A program made the translations under genes and the position numbers. Positions 1 to 10,526 of a stretch of 64,000 nucleotides of DNA are shown one piece after another (the stretch's first letter is position 1; every line of letters begins with the position of its first letter). The DNA comes from Marinovum algicola (GTDB taxonomy: Bacteria > Pseudomonadota > Alphaproteobacteria > Rhodobacterales > Rhodobacteraceae). Location of the stretch: assembly GCF_900109145.1 (NCBI RefSeq), contig NZ_FNYY01000013.1, positions 62,001 through 126,000 on the forward strand. The letters are read 5' to 3'. Under the pieces are notes generated by a model. That model did no database searches. It had not been told where the DNA came from and was given only the letters and a program-made list of their open reading frames with translations.

Positions 1-1106
<1,106 letters not shown>

Positions 1107-1110
<4 letters not shown>

Positions 1111-2987
1111 TGAAAGACCTCACGAACCAGGCCATGGGCAACCCGATGGCCGGCAATTCCTTTGCCACCCGCGCCGACGCGCAACAGGCGGTGGTCGATC
1201 TCACCGCGCCGCTGCTCGAGGCCTTTTCGCCCGGCTGTGCGCGGGTCACCCTCGGCGCGACCGGGGCGCATTTTCATGCCGCGGCGGCCGATCTCGAGGG
1301 GCTGGTGCGGCCCTTCTGGGGGCTGGCGCCGCTTCTGGCGGGCGGCGGGCGGTTCTACGGCATCGAGAAATTTGTCGACGGGCTGAACAATGGCGCCGAT
1401 CCGGCGCATCCCGAATACTGGGGCCCGGTCACCGACCGCGATCAGCGCATGGTCGAAAGCGCCGCCATCGGCTACGCTCTGGCGCTGGCGCCGGATGTGT
1501 TCTGGGACGGGCTGAGCCCGCGCGGCCGCGACTGCCTGCGCGACTGGCTGCTGAACTCGCTGCATCAGACGCCTGCGCCCAACAACTGGAATTTCTTTCA
1601 TGTTCTGGTGTCGCTGGGGCTGCGCCGCGTGGGGATCGACCATGACCTGACGATCATCGAGGGCAATCTCGACCGGCTGGAGGGATGGGACATGGGCAAT
1701 GGCTGGTATCGCGACGGATCGAGCCGGCAGGCCGATCACTACATCCCCTTTGCCATGCATTTCTACGGGCTGATCTATGCCCAATACGGCCCCGAGGGCG
1801 ACGGCGCCCGCCGCGAGAGGTTCCGCGAACGGGCGCGGCGTTTCGCGCCGCAAATCGCCCATTGGTATGCCGCCGATGGCGCGGCGCTGCCCTATGGGCG
1901 CTCGCTAACCTACCGCTTTGCCCATGCGGGGTTCTGGGGCACGCTGGCGCTGGCCGGGGAAGAGGTGCTGCCCTGGGGGGACATCCGCGGTTTCTGGGCG
2001 CGCAATCTGCGCTGGTGGTCGGACAAGCCGATCTGCGACCCGCGCGGGACGCTGAGCATCGGCTACGGCTACCCTCAGCTTAGCATGTCCGAGCGCTACA
2101 ATTCTCCCGGTTCGCCCTATTGGGCGATGAAGGCCTTTGCGCCGCTGGCGCTGGCCGCCGATCATCCGTTCTGGGCCGCGGAAGAGGCCGCGCCGAAAGA
2201 GCGCCCGCAGGTCGTCAGCCTGCCGGAGCCGGGCATGGTGAAATTCGAAGACCGGGGCGACGTGACCGTGCTGGCCGGCGGCCAGCGCTCGCCGACCTTT
2301 GGCCGCACGGCCGAGAAATACAACAAATTCGCCTATTCCACCCGCTACGGGTTCAGCGTGGAAACCGAGGGACGCGCGTTCCGAAACGGGCCGTTCGACA
2401 ACATGCTGGCGTTTTCCGAAGAGGGCGATCTGGCCATGGTGCGCTGCCGCGAGAGCATGGCGCGGATCGGGCCGGACTGGCTTTATTCCGCCTGGTCGCC
2501 GATGCCCGAGGTCGCGGTGGAAACCTGGCTGCTGGCGCGCCCGCCCTGGCACCTGCGCATCCACCGGATCAGTTCCGCGCGACATGTGCAGACCGTCGAG
2601 GGCGGCTTTGCCCTTCGCCGCGATGACCCGACGCCGGGGCCGGCGTTGCAGCCTGAGCTGACAGACCGGATGGCGCGGATGGTGACGGCGCAGGACGCAA
2701 GCTGCATCATCGATGTCGCGGCGCCCTTTCCCGGTGTTACGCGCCGCGCGCCCCGCGTGGTGATGCCGGAACCCAATACCAATGTGCTGGTCCCACGCAG
2801 CTGGGTGCCGCAGCTGACCGCGACGCTCGTTCCCGGAGAGGCATGTTTCGGCGCCTGGGTCTATGCCGGGCGGCTGGAAGGCCAGGCGCCGCCCGAGGCG
2901 CCGATGGCTATGCCAAGCGCCGACGATCTGGCGGCGATGCGCGCGGGCGGCGAGGTGATCCGGGTCTGGGATCTGCCGGCCGGCTGA
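1107..2987 (+). CDS. DUF2264 domain-containing protein
   Basis: A 626-residue protein matching the DUF2264 family along its whole length. Its tryptophan- and glycine-rich N-terminal half reads as an alpha-toroid-like fold (GRFYGIEKFVDGLNNG near residue 85, PNNWNFFHVLVSLGLRR near 152, GWYRDGSSRQADHYIPFAMH near 197). The C-terminal half looks beta-rich. No signal peptide is visible, so it is probably cytoplasmic. DUF2264 resembles polysaccharide-lyase and glycoside-hydrolase superfamilies but has no assigned reaction that I know of. The ATGA overlap with the peptide ABC ATPase suggests that it processes, or is co-induced with, an imported substrate, possibly a saccharide conjugate. That role is inference. 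The family call is firm and the function is open. Confidence 0.85.
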
Positions 2988-3085
2988 GGCACCGGCGGCA
3001 GCGTCACGGAACTGCAACCAAAGCGACATGCGGATGCAATGTCGGCCGCTTAGGTCAGCGCGGTACACTCACCAAGGAGAGCCGC

Positions 3086-4417
3086 ATGACGCGCATTCTT
3101 TTGGCTGGTCTTCTCGCCAGCACCGCCACATTCGCCACCGCCGAAGCGGTCAAGTTCGACGCCAGGCTCGCCGGCCATGCCGTGCTTCCGGCCGAAACCC
3201 TGATCGCCGCGCCCGCCGACGCCCCGGCCACGCTGCAAACCTCGGGCAAGTTCACCGGCGAAGGCAACCGTCGCTCCGACGTCGCGCCGACCGATGGCGC
3301 CGCGCTGCCCTTCAACGGCCAGCCGCTTCAGGGCTTTTCCGGCATCAAGACCGTGGGCGACGGCAGCTTCTACGTGCTGACCGACAACGGTTTCGGCTCC
3401 AAGGTCAATTCGCCCGACGCGATGCTGTTCTTTTCGGTGGTGCGGCCTGATTTCGCCAGTGGCGCGGTCGAGGTGGTCAAGACCACCTTCCTCAGCGATC
3501 CCGAGGGCATCGTGCCCTTCCCGATCACCATGGAAGGCACCAAGAGCCGCTACCTGACCGGCGCGGATTTCGACATCGAAGGTTTTCAGATGGTCGGCGA
3601 TGACATTGTCATCGGTGACGAATTCGGCCCCTTCGTCATGGTCTTTGACCGCGAGACCGGGGTGATGAAGGAGTTCCACGAAACCCTCGTCGACGGCGAG
3701 ATCGTGATGTCGCCCGACAACCCCTTCCTGCGCCTCGGCAACCCCGACGCCGCAAAGCCCGGCCATACCGCCAAGCGCTCGCGGGGCTACGAGGGGTTCG
3801 CGGCCTCGGTCGATGGCACGACGCTTTACCCGATGCTCGAAGGTCCGCTCTGGACCGGCGCGGCCTATGAGACGGTCGAAGACGGCCGCACCGCGCTGCG
3901 CATCCTCGAGATGGACGCCGCGACCCGCGACTGGACGGGCACCTCCTGGTTCTACCCGCTGGAAGGCGAGACCCACGCGATCGGCGATTTTAACATGATC
4001 GACGAGACCCGCGGGCTGGTGATCGAACGTGACGGTGGGCAGGGCGATGCGGAACTGGCCTGCAAGGATGGCGCCACCGACGAGTGTTTCTCGAAACCCG
4101 CGATGTTCAAGCGCGTCTACATGATCGATTTCGCCGGTGTCGAAGCCGGCCAGCCGGTGCAGAAGGTGGCCTATATCGACCTGCTCGACATGCAGGACCC
4201 CGAGGGCCTCGCCCGCCAGGGCCAGCGCGAAGACGGGCGGTTCACCTTTCCTTTTGTCACCATCGAGGATGTTGACCGGGTGGACGAAAGCCACATCATC
4301 GTCGGCAACGACAACAACTTTCCGTTCTCGGTCGGCCGCGCGCTTGGTGCGCGTGACGACAACGAACTGATCCTGCTCGAGGTCGGCGAATTCCTTCAGG
4401 CCCGCGCCGGAAGCTGA
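3086..4417 (+). CDS. Exported esterase-like activity of phytase family protein
   Basis: A 443-residue secreted protein with a phytase-like esterase domain (PF13449 type). The start at 3086 is chosen because AAGGAGA lies just upstream and the next residues form a clean Sec signal peptide (MTRILLAGLLASTATFATAEA). An upstream in-frame extension overlapping the previous gene is not credible. Family motifs visible in order are LQGFSGIKTVGDGSFYVLTD, a run of acidic beta-propeller turns (DFDIEGFQMVGDDIVIGDEF), SRGYEGFAASVDG and DVDRVDESHIIVGNDNNFP. The aspartate/glutamate-rich loops suggest calcium binding. It is likely periplasmic, and its substrate is unknown. It stands alone, with a stem-loop directly after it. 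Confidence 0.83.
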   Translation: MTRILLAGLLASTATFATAEAVKFDARLAGHAVLPAETLIAAPADAPATLQTSGKFTGEGNRRSDVAPTDGAALPFNGQPLQGFSGIKTVGDGSFYVLTDNGFGSKVNSPDAMLFFSVVRPDFASGAVEVVKTTFLSDPEGIVPFPITMEGTKSRYLTGADFDIEGFQMVGDDIVIGDEFGPFVMVFDRETGVMKEFHETLVDGEIVMSPDNPFLRLGNPDAAKPGHTAKRSRGYEGFAASVDGTTLYPMLEGPLWTGAAYETVEDGRTALRILEMDAATRDWTGTSWFYPLEGETHAIGDFNMIDETRGLVIERDGGQGDAELACKDGATDECFSKPAMFKRVYMIDFAGVEAGQPVQKVAYIDLLDMQDPEGLARQGQREDGRFTFPFVTIEDVDRVDESHIIVGNDNNFPFSVGRALGARDDNELILLEVGEFLQARAGS

Positions 4418-4425
4418 ACAAGGAC

Positions 4426-4449
4426 GGGAGGGGCCGGCAGGCTCCTCCC
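4426..4449 (+). terminator. Stem-loop after the phytase-like gene
   Basis: A GC-rich hairpin lies nine bases after the stop codon. The arms GGGAGGGGCC (4426-4435) and GGCTCCTCCC (4440-4449) pair over ten bases with one wobble pair, around a four-base loop. There is no long T-run, so termination is plausible but not certain. Confidence 0.55.
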
Positions 4450-4675
4450 TCCAACCGCCCCCAGGACGGCCGGCGCGCGACGATTTGCGCGCCGTAGCCG
4501 TATCCCGCCCTGGCCGGGCTATCGGCTCCTCATCCACTGCCATTTGCATTCTCGCCCGCGCCTTTGCCAGTTTCGCCGCCCGTGGCGTCACCTGGCGCCG
4601 CGGCCCGGATCCTTTTGACTGGCGTGACGGGGGCGGGGTCGGTATGACTTTGCTCCCGAACGACAGGAGCCGTCC

Positions 4676-7006
4676 TTGAGCCAGATTCCCGCTTTGACCG
4701 CCGAACGCATCGCCCGCACCATTGCTGGCGAGATCGCAGCCAACCCGCGGCAGGTGGAGGCCGCCACCGCGCTGCTTGACGAAGGCGCCACCGTGCCTTT
4801 CATCGCCCGTTACCGCAAGGAGGCGACCGGCGGGCTCGACGACACCCAGCTGCGCACCCTGGGCGACCGGCTGACCTATCTGCGCGAGATGGAGGCCAGG
4901 CGCGCCGCCATCCTCGAGACGATCAAGGGCCAGGGCAAACTGACCGATGCGCTGGCGAAAAAGATCGCCGGGGCCGAGAGCAAGGCGACGCTGGAAGACA
5001 TCTATCTGCCGTTCAAGCCCAAGCGGCGCACCAAGGCGATGATCGCGCGTGAAAACGGGCTCGAGCCGCTGCTGCGCGCCATCCAGGAAGATCGCAGCGC
5101 TGCGCCCCAGGCTTTGGCGGAAGGGTACATGAGCGAAAACGTCGAGACGGTGAAGGCCGCGCTTGACGGCGCCCGCGACATCCTGGCCGAAGAGCTTTCC
5201 GAGAATGCCGATCTGCTGGGCCGGCTGCGCGAATTCATGAAAGCCGAGGCGCGGGTGGTCGCGCGTGTCCAGCCCGGCAAGGAAGAGGCCGGCGCCAAGT
5301 TCTCGGATTATTTCGACCATGTCGAGAAATGGGCCGACATGCCGGCCCACCGGGCGCTTGCCGTGCTGCGCGCCTCCAAGGAGGGCATCCTGACCCTCGA
5401 CATCGAGCCCGAGCCCGAGGCCGGCACCGAACGCGCCACCGGTATCGTCGCCCGCGCCATCGGCATTCCCGGGGATGCGCCCGGCGACAGCTGGCTGCGC
5501 GAGGCGGCGGGCTGGACCTGGCGGGTCAAGCTCAGCCTGTCGATGTACATGGATCTGCTGACCGAGCTGCGCCGCCGCGCCCATGACGAGGCGATCCGGG
5601 TATTTTCCAGAAATCTCAAGGATCTTCTGCTGGCCGCCCCGGCCGGTGCCAAGTGCACGCTGGGCCTCGATCCGGGCATCCGCACCGGCGTCAAGGTGGC
5701 GGTGGTGGACGCCACCGGCAAGCTTCTGGACACCGCCACGATCTATCCCTTCCCGCCGAAACGTGACATCCGCGGATCGGAAGAGACCCTGCTGCATCTT
5801 GTGCGCAAACACGGCATCGAGCTGATCGCCATCGGCAATGGCACCGCCAGCCGCGAGACCGAGAAATTCGTCGGCGAAACGCTCAAGAGGCTGCCGGCGG
5901 GACCGGCCCCCACCAAGGTGGTGGTCTCCGAGGCCGGCGCTTCGGTCTATTCCGCCTCGGAACTGGCAGCGCGGGAATTTCCCGAGCTGGACGTGAGCCT
6001 GCGTGGCGCTGTCTCGATTGCGCGGCGCTTGCAGGATCCGCTGGCTGAACTGGTCAAGATCACGCCCGAAAGCATCGGCGTCGGCCAGTACCAGCACGAT
6101 GTCGACCAGCGTCAGTTGTCGAAGGCACTGGAAGCGGTGGTCGAGGATGCGGTGAACGCTGTCGGGGTCGATCTCAATACCGCCTCGGCGCCGCTTCTGG
6201 CACATGTCGCCGGGCTTGGCCCCTCGCTGGCGCAGGCCATCGTGACGCATCGCGATGCTCAGGGCGCCTTTGCCTCGCGCCGCTCGCTGCTCAAAGTTTC
6301 GGGCATCGGGCCCAAGGCCTTCGAACAGGCTGCGGGCTTCCTGCGCATCAACGGTGGCGACGAGCCGCTCGATGCCTCTTCGGTCCATCCCGAGGCCTAT
6401 GACGTGGCGCGGCGTATCGTGAAGGCCTGCGGCCGCGACATCCGCCAGATCATGGGGCAGGAAAGCCTGCTCAAGGGGCTGCGCGCCGAGGATTTTACCG
6501 ACGCCAGTTTCGGCCTGCCGACGGTGCAGGACATCCTCGCCGAATTGCAGAAACCCGGCCGTGACCCGCGCCCCAGCTTCAAGACCGCGAGCTTTGCCGA
6601 GGGGATCGAGTCGATCACCGATCTCAAGCCCGGCATGTCGCTCGAAGGCACCGTCACCAACGTCGCGGCCTTCGGCGCCTTTGTCGACATCGGCGTGCAT
6701 CAGGACGGGCTGGTGCATGTCAGCCAGCTCGCCGACCGTTTCGTCAAGGATCCGCATGAGGTGGTGAAAGCCGGCGATGTGGTGCGGGTGCGGGTGACCG
6801 AGGTTGACGTCCCGCGCAAGCGCATTGGCCTGACCATGCGCAAGGAGGGCGGCGCGGCCCAGGGCGGCGGCAAGCGCGGCGAGCGTCCGGCACCCAAGGG
6901 CCGTCAGGGCGGCCCGGCGCGCAAGACGTCCAAACCCGCCAAGCCGCAAGACAGCGGCCAGGGCGCGCTGGGGGCGGCCCTGCTCGATGCGATGAAGAAA
7001 CGCTGA
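4676..7006 (+). CDS. tex: Tex, RNA-binding transcription accessory protein
   Basis: A 776-residue Tex (Spt6-like) protein, which binds nucleic acid and influences transcription. Domains in order: an N-terminal helical Tex region (ATVPFIARYRKEATGGLDD near residue 38); a YqgF/RNase H-like domain from about residue 323 (LGLDPGIRTGVKVAVVD); helix-hairpin-helix motifs (DLNTASAPLLAHVAGLG near 500); and a C-terminal S1 domain (MSLEGTVTNVAAFGAFVDIG through DVPRKRIGLTMR, about 650-725). It ends in a lysine- and glycine-rich tail. The start is a TTG at 4676 preceded by AGGAG; the next residues, SQIPALTAERIARTIA, match the family N-terminus. Length is normal for Tex. It is single and convergent with the next gene. 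Confidence 0.97.
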   Translation: MSQIPALTAERIARTIAGEIAANPRQVEAATALLDEGATVPFIARYRKEATGGLDDTQLRTLGDRLTYLREMEARRAAILETIKGQGKLTDALAKKIAGAESKATLEDIYLPFKPKRRTKAMIARENGLEPLLRAIQEDRSAAPQALAEGYMSENVETVKAALDGARDILAEELSENADLLGRLREFMKAEARVVARVQPGKEEAGAKFSDYFDHVEKWADMPAHRALAVLRASKEGILTLDIEPEPEAGTERATGIVARAIGIPGDAPGDSWLREAAGWTWRVKLSLSMYMDLLTELRRRAHDEAIRVFSRNLKDLLLAAPAGAKCTLGLDPGIRTGVKVAVVDATGKLLDTATIYPFPPKRDIRGSEETLLHLVRKHGIELIAIGNGTASRETEKFVGETLKRLPAGPAPTKVVVSEAGASVYSASELAAREFPELDVSLRGAVSIARRLQDPLAELVKITPESIGVGQYQHDVDQRQLSKALEAVVEDAVNAVGVDLNTASAPLLAHVAGLGPSLAQAIVTHRDAQGAFASRRSLLKVSGIGPKAFEQAAGFLRINGGDEPLDASSVHPEAYDVARRIVKACGRDIRQIMGQESLLKGLRAEDFTDASFGLPTVQDILAELQKPGRDPRPSFKTASFAEGIESITDLKPGMSLEGTVTNVAAFGAFVDIGVHQDGLVHVSQLADRFVKDPHEVVKAGDVVRVRVTEVDVPRKRIGLTMRKEGGAAQGGGKRGERPAPKGRQGGPARKTSKPAKPQDSGQGALGAALLDAMKKR

Positions 7007-7032
7007 TCACGGCGGCCAACCGTGGGCGCAGG

Positions 7033-7051
7033 GCGGGGCTTTCGGCCCCGC
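7033..7051. terminator. Bidirectional terminator hairpin between tex and the lactonase-like gene
   Basis: Arms GCGGGGC (7033-7039) and GCCCCGC (7045-7051) pair perfectly over seven bases around a TTTCG loop. They lie between two genes that converge on this spot, so the hairpin can serve both strands. Confidence 0.6.
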
Positions 7052-7072
7052 GCCGGCGGGACCGCCGTTGTG

Positions 7073-7888
7073 TTACGAGGGGCGCAACCCGCTCTCGGTC
7101 GGATCGCCTTCGGGCCCATGATCGAGCCGGAAGATATGGGGCGCCACGCCTTGGGGGTAAAGCCGCCGCACCTGCGGATCGTGACCCGGCACGATCAGCC
7201 GGCGATCGGAGGCCAGCGCCTCGAGCCGGGTGAACCCATCGAACATATCTTGCAGATCGACGACGATCGGGAAGGGTTTTCGGGCAAAGACATTCTCGTA
7301 GTAATGCGCCGCGTCGGAGGCCAGCACCATCCAGCCTGCTGCCGTGCGCACCCGGACGCATTGCAGCCCGCGCGAATGGCCGCCGATGCAATGTACCGTC
7401 ACGCCTTCGGCGATCTCGGCGTCGCCGTCGTGAAACACCACCTTGCCGGAATACAGCCGGGTCACCGCCTCGCAGACATGCGGCGCCGAAAATGGCGCGC
7501 GCAGGGTGTCGTGGCACATGCAGGGGCCGGTGGCGAATTGCATTTCGGCGGCCTGCATGTGCAGCTTGGCATTGGGGAACAGGTGGAGCCCGCCGGCATG
7601 GTCGTAGTGCAGATGGGTGACGATCACCTGCGACACTGCCTCGGGCGCAAGGCCCAGTGGCTTCAGCGCCGCGCGCGGGTCGAGCTCGATCGGTCGGCCC
7701 CGCGCCTGCGCTTCGGCGTCGTCATAGCCGGTGTCGACGAGGAGCACCTCGTCCCCCCGCCGCAGCACCCAGATGTAATAGTCCATGGCATGTGGCGCGT
7801 CGTGGTTGTCGTCGAAGAGGAAACTGTCGGCGCGGCTGCGGGCATTGCGCGCGGCGTATTTGACGGCGTGAACCTCCCAGGCGCTCAT
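7073..7888 (-). CDS. MBL-fold metallo-hydrolase, N-acyl-homoserine-lactonase-like
   Basis: A 271-residue metallo-beta-lactamase-fold hydrolase. The zinc signature THLHYDHAGG puts the HxHxDH ligands at His102, His104, Asp106 and His107. Other ligands appear in HCIGGHSRGLQCV, LASDAAHYYENVF and IVPGHDPQVRRLYP. Both the arrangement and the length fit lactonases of the AiiA/AttM kind. The start at 7888 gives MSAWEVHAVKY and a four-base ATGA overlap with the monooxygenase gene upstream. It is the last gene of an operon with a small ABM monooxygenase and a tripartite transporter. A catabolic lactone or ester substrate imported by that transporter is therefore more likely than quorum quenching; this is inference. 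Confidence 0.85.
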   Translation of the reverse strand: MSAWEVHAVKYAARNARSRADSFLFDDNHDAPHAMDYYIWVLRRGDEVLLVDTGYDDAEAQARGRPIELDPRAALKPLGLAPEAVSQVIVTHLHYDHAGGLHLFPNAKLHMQAAEMQFATGPCMCHDTLRAPFSAPHVCEAVTRLYSGKVVFHDGDAEIAEGVTVHCIGGHSRGLQCVRVRTAAGWMVLASDAAHYYENVFARKPFPIVVDLQDMFDGFTRLEALASDRRLIVPGHDPQVRRLYPQGVAPHIFRLDHGPEGDPTESGLRPS

Positions 7889-8169
7889 CGCAGCACCTCG
7901 GCAAAGGTGGTGACCGATTTGTCGGCGATCATGCCTGCGACGGCAGCATCGAAGCTTTGGAAATGCGGGCTTTTCAGATGCGTCTCGAACGCCTGGGCAC
8001 TGTCGTAGATCTCGTAAAGAAAGATCTCCTCGCCTCCGTCGGTGCAGACGTCGAACTGCCGGCATCCGGCTTCGCGTTGCAGCGACAGCCGCGCGTTTTC
8101 GGCCATCAGCGGCAGAAAGTCGGCCCGCGCACCGGGGCGCAGGGTGAAACTCACAGTCACGGCATACAT
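7885..8169 (-). CDS. Antibiotic biosynthesis monooxygenase (ABM) domain / putative quinol monooxygenase
   Basis: A 94-residue single-domain protein of the ABM/YgiN family: VTVSFTLRPGARADFLPLM, an EAGCRQFDVC core, and FLYEIYDSAQAFETHLKSPH, where the family histidine sits. Such proteins are small dimeric ferredoxin-like-fold monooxygenases or chaperone-like enzymes acting on aromatic or quinol compounds. Its stop overlaps the lactonase-like start by four bases and its start touches the TctA stop, so all three are almost certainly translated together. The substrate is unknown. Confidence 0.85.
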   Translation of the reverse strand: MYAVTVSFTLRPGARADFLPLMAENARLSLQREAGCRQFDVCTDGGEEIFLYEIYDSAQAFETHLKSPHFQSFDAAVAGMIADKSVTTFAEVLR

Positions 8170-9680
8170 CAGGTTGTGCGTCCTTTCAGGCGTCGGATGG
8201 CCCGTTTCGCCCCCGGCATCTGGCCGAGGATCAGGGCAATAATCAGGGTCAGAAGAAGTGCCGCGCCGGGCCGTGAGACAAAGACCGAGAGGTCCCCGTC
8301 CGAGAGCAGCAACGAGCGGCGGAAGGTTTCGTCGAACATGCCGCCGAGGATCACGCCGATCACCAGTGGCGCGATCGGATAGCACAGCAGGTTCATCACA
8401 TAGGCCACCAGCCCCACGCCCAGCATCAGGTAGAGATCGTTGAGCCCGCCGCCGACACTGAACGATCCGATTGTGGTCAGCACCATGACCAGCGGCAGAA
8501 AGACGGTCTGCGGAATGCGCAGCACCTTGATGAAGATGCGGGCGGTGAACAGCCCCAAGACAAACATGGTGAAACTGGCCAGCACCATGATGGCGACAAC
8601 CCGCAGGATGATCTCGGGGTCGATGGTGGGGCCGGGGATCACATTGTTGATCTTGAAGGCGCCCATCAGCGCCGCCGCCGGCGGCGAGCCCGGGATGCCC
8701 AGCACCAGCAGCGGGATCAGCGCGCCGCCGATGCAGGCATTGTTGGCGGTTTCGGAACACAGCAGCCCCTCGAGCGACCCTTTGCCGAAGCTGTCGCCCT
8801 CTTCGGAGACGCTCTTGCCGACACCGTAGCTGACCCAGCCTGCCACATCCTCTCCAACGCCGGGCAAGGCGCCGACACCGGTGCCGATCACGCCCGAACG
8901 CCCGATGGTGGGCAGGTAACGGCGCATGGCGGTCATGTTGGGCAGGATGCGACCGTTCAGCTCGGCCACCCGGCCGGCTCTGACGTGGCGCATGCCTTCG
9001 ATGATCTGCGGCACGGCAAAGGCGCCCATCAGCACCGGCACCACGGCGATTCCCGAGAGCAGATAGGACCAGCCGAAGGTGTAGCGCGCCTCGCTCAGGA
9101 TCGGATCCATCCCGACCATGGCCAGTGCCAGGCCGATCAGCCCCGCGATCCAGCCCTTGATCGCGAGATCCGCGCTCATCAAGGTGCCCGACAGCAGGAT
9201 ACCGAAGAGCGCCAGCAAGGCCTTTTCCGGGCTGGCGATGTTCTTGGAAATCAAAAGCAGCACCCAGACGAAGATCAGCAATGCCACGGTGCCCACCAGC
9301 GTGCCGATGAAACTGGCGGTGGTGGTCAGGCCAAGCGCTTCGGCACCGCGGCCCTGTTTGGCCAGCGGATAGCCGTCCATCGCGGTTGCGGCGCTGGCGG
9401 CCGTGCCGGGGATGTTGAGCAGAATCGACGGATAGGATCCGCCGTAGATCGCACCGACATAGGCGCCGAGCAAGGCGATCAGCGCGTAATCCAGCGGGAT
9501 CTTGTTGCCGAAAAAGCCGGTCAGGATCGTCACCGCCAGCGTCGCCGTCAGCCCCGGCAGCGCGCCGAAGGTGATGCCGAGAAACACCGATGTGATCAGA
9601 TAGACATAGGTCCAGGGGTCGCTGACCAGCGTGGCGAAGGCCATGCCGAATCCTGCCAGTTGTCCGAAGATGAATTCCAT
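8169..9680 (-). CDS. Tripartite tricarboxylate transporter permease, TctA family
   Basis: The large membrane subunit (503 residues, about 11-12 transmembrane segments) of a TctABC secondary transporter driven by a periplasmic binding protein. Family signatures are visible: GITFGALPGLTATLAVTIL near residue 38, GAIYGGSYPSILLNIPGTA near 75, GVGALPGVGEDVAGW near 265, and LVLGIPGSPPAAALMGA in the second half. The start at 9680 (MEFIFGQLAGF) is chosen over an upstream ATG that would lie inside tctB. The tctB stop lies one base upstream. It imports a carboxylate whose identity is not readable from the sequence. Confidence 0.94.
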   Translation of the reverse strand: MEFIFGQLAGFGMAFATLVSDPWTYVYLITSVFLGITFGALPGLTATLAVTILTGFFGNKIPLDYALIALLGAYVGAIYGGSYPSILLNIPGTAASAATAMDGYPLAKQGRGAEALGLTTTASFIGTLVGTVALLIFVWVLLLISKNIASPEKALLALFGILLSGTLMSADLAIKGWIAGLIGLALAMVGMDPILSEARYTFGWSYLLSGIAVVPVLMGAFAVPQIIEGMRHVRAGRVAELNGRILPNMTAMRRYLPTIGRSGVIGTGVGALPGVGEDVAGWVSYGVGKSVSEEGDSFGKGSLEGLLCSETANNACIGGALIPLLVLGIPGSPPAAALMGAFKINNVIPGPTIDPEIILRVVAIMVLASFTMFVLGLFTARIFIKVLRIPQTVFLPLVMVLTTIGSFSVGGGLNDLYLMLGVGLVAYVMNLLCYPIAPLVIGVILGGMFDETFRRSLLLSDGDLSVFVSRPGAALLLTLIIALILGQMPGAKRAIRRLKGRTT

Positions 9681-9681
9681 C

Positions 9682-10446
9682 TCAGGACCTCCAGATCGGG
9701 CGCAGATGCACGTAATAGCCGTATTCGATCTTGGCAAAGATCAGCCCGCCGCGGTTCGGCACGTTCTGGCGAAACCCGAAGGCCATGGCACAGATCAGCA
9801 GCAGCGGCACGCCGATGGCCAGCACCGGGGTCAGCCGCAGGGCGGTTCCCCTTGGGCCGGTTGCCTGATGCCAGAGCGTCAGCGCGACGAGCAGCGCCAG
9901 CGCCACCCAATCGTCGCCGTGCCGGGCCCATTCGGCGCGCGGGAAATGCATCGTCAGCGCTACCAGTGCGGCGCCGGCGATGGCAAGCAGCGGCAGCAGC
10001 GGGCGCGGCTCTGGCCGGCCGTGGAAACTGGCGATCAGTGCGGTGATCAGCAGCGCCGAAGCGAGGATGAAGTCGACCCTGGGCACCAGCCCGGCAATAT
10101 AGGCAAGCAGCATCAGTGCCACGGCGACAAAGCGCCAGACCTCGGAGGCCGACCAGCCAAGGCCGGCGGCGCTCAGCGCCTGTGCCGCGCCGCCCGAGCG
10201 GATCGAGATCGCGAGCAGCACCAGAGCCAGCACCAGCAGCGCGCCGAAGAGGCCCAGCGGCACGATGGCGGCCGAAGTGTACCAGTCGGCGTTGTTCACG
10301 CCCGCGCCGTTGCCGCCGCCGAGCGGGATGTCGAGCGTCTTCCACAAAAAGAACAACGCCAACACGATGAGCGCCAGCGCACTCCAGAAATCACGGGCAC
10401 GCAGGCGGGCAATGTCTTGTGCCGCGGTATCGGGTGAATTGTCCAA
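9682..10446 (-). CDS. Tripartite tricarboxylate transporter small membrane subunit, TctB family
   Basis: A 254-residue membrane protein of the TctB family. It starts with ARDFWSALALIVLALFFLWK and continues with several further hydrophobic segments. The start is placed at TTG 10446 because GGGAGG lies about six bases upstream; an in-frame extension of 17 residues would run through the intergenic stem-loop. It is somewhat long for TctB (usually about 150-180 residues) because of an extra hydrophobic stretch in the middle, which suggests more than the usual four segments. It lies between the binding protein and TctA. Confidence 0.88.
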   Translation of the reverse strand: MDNSPDTAAQDIARLRARDFWSALALIVLALFFLWKTLDIPLGGGNGAGVNNADWYTSAAIVPLGLFGALLVLALVLLAISIRSGGAAQALSAAGLGWSASEVWRFVAVALMLLAYIAGLVPRVDFILASALLITALIASFHGRPEPRPLLPLLAIAGAALVALTMHFPRAEWARHGDDWVALALLVALTLWHQATGPRGTALRLTPVLAIGVPLLLICAMAFGFRQNVPNRGGLIFAKIEYGYYVHLRPIWRS

Positions 10447-10467
10447 GGCGGGCCTCCCAACGGCAGG

Positions 10468-10489
10468 GGCGGGTGCCGGGGCACCCGCC
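10468..10489 (-). terminator. Intergenic stem-loop between tctC and tctB
   Basis: Arms GGCGGGTGC (10468-10476) and GCACCCGCC (10481-10489) pair perfectly around CGGG. A second GC-rich inverted repeat (GCCCCGG/CCGGGGC) follows near 10500-10518. Stem-loops after binding-protein genes often partly stop transcription or protect the upstream mRNA, which would raise tctC output over tctBA. Confidence 0.5.
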
Positions 10490-10526
10490 GGATGCAACGC
10501 CCCGGTGCGGCCGGGGCGCTCTGGAC

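Noticed and set aside
3050-6949. A 1299-codon open frame on the minus strand opposite the phytase-like gene and tex
   Set aside because: It is a mirror of two well-supported genes with third-position GC bias; its residues are Arg/Ala/Gly/His-rich and match no family.
7073-7888. Quorum-quenching lactonase as the firm function of the MBL-fold protein
   Set aside because: The zinc motif fits, but many metabolic lactonases share it and the operon context is catabolic; no luxI/luxR genes are present.
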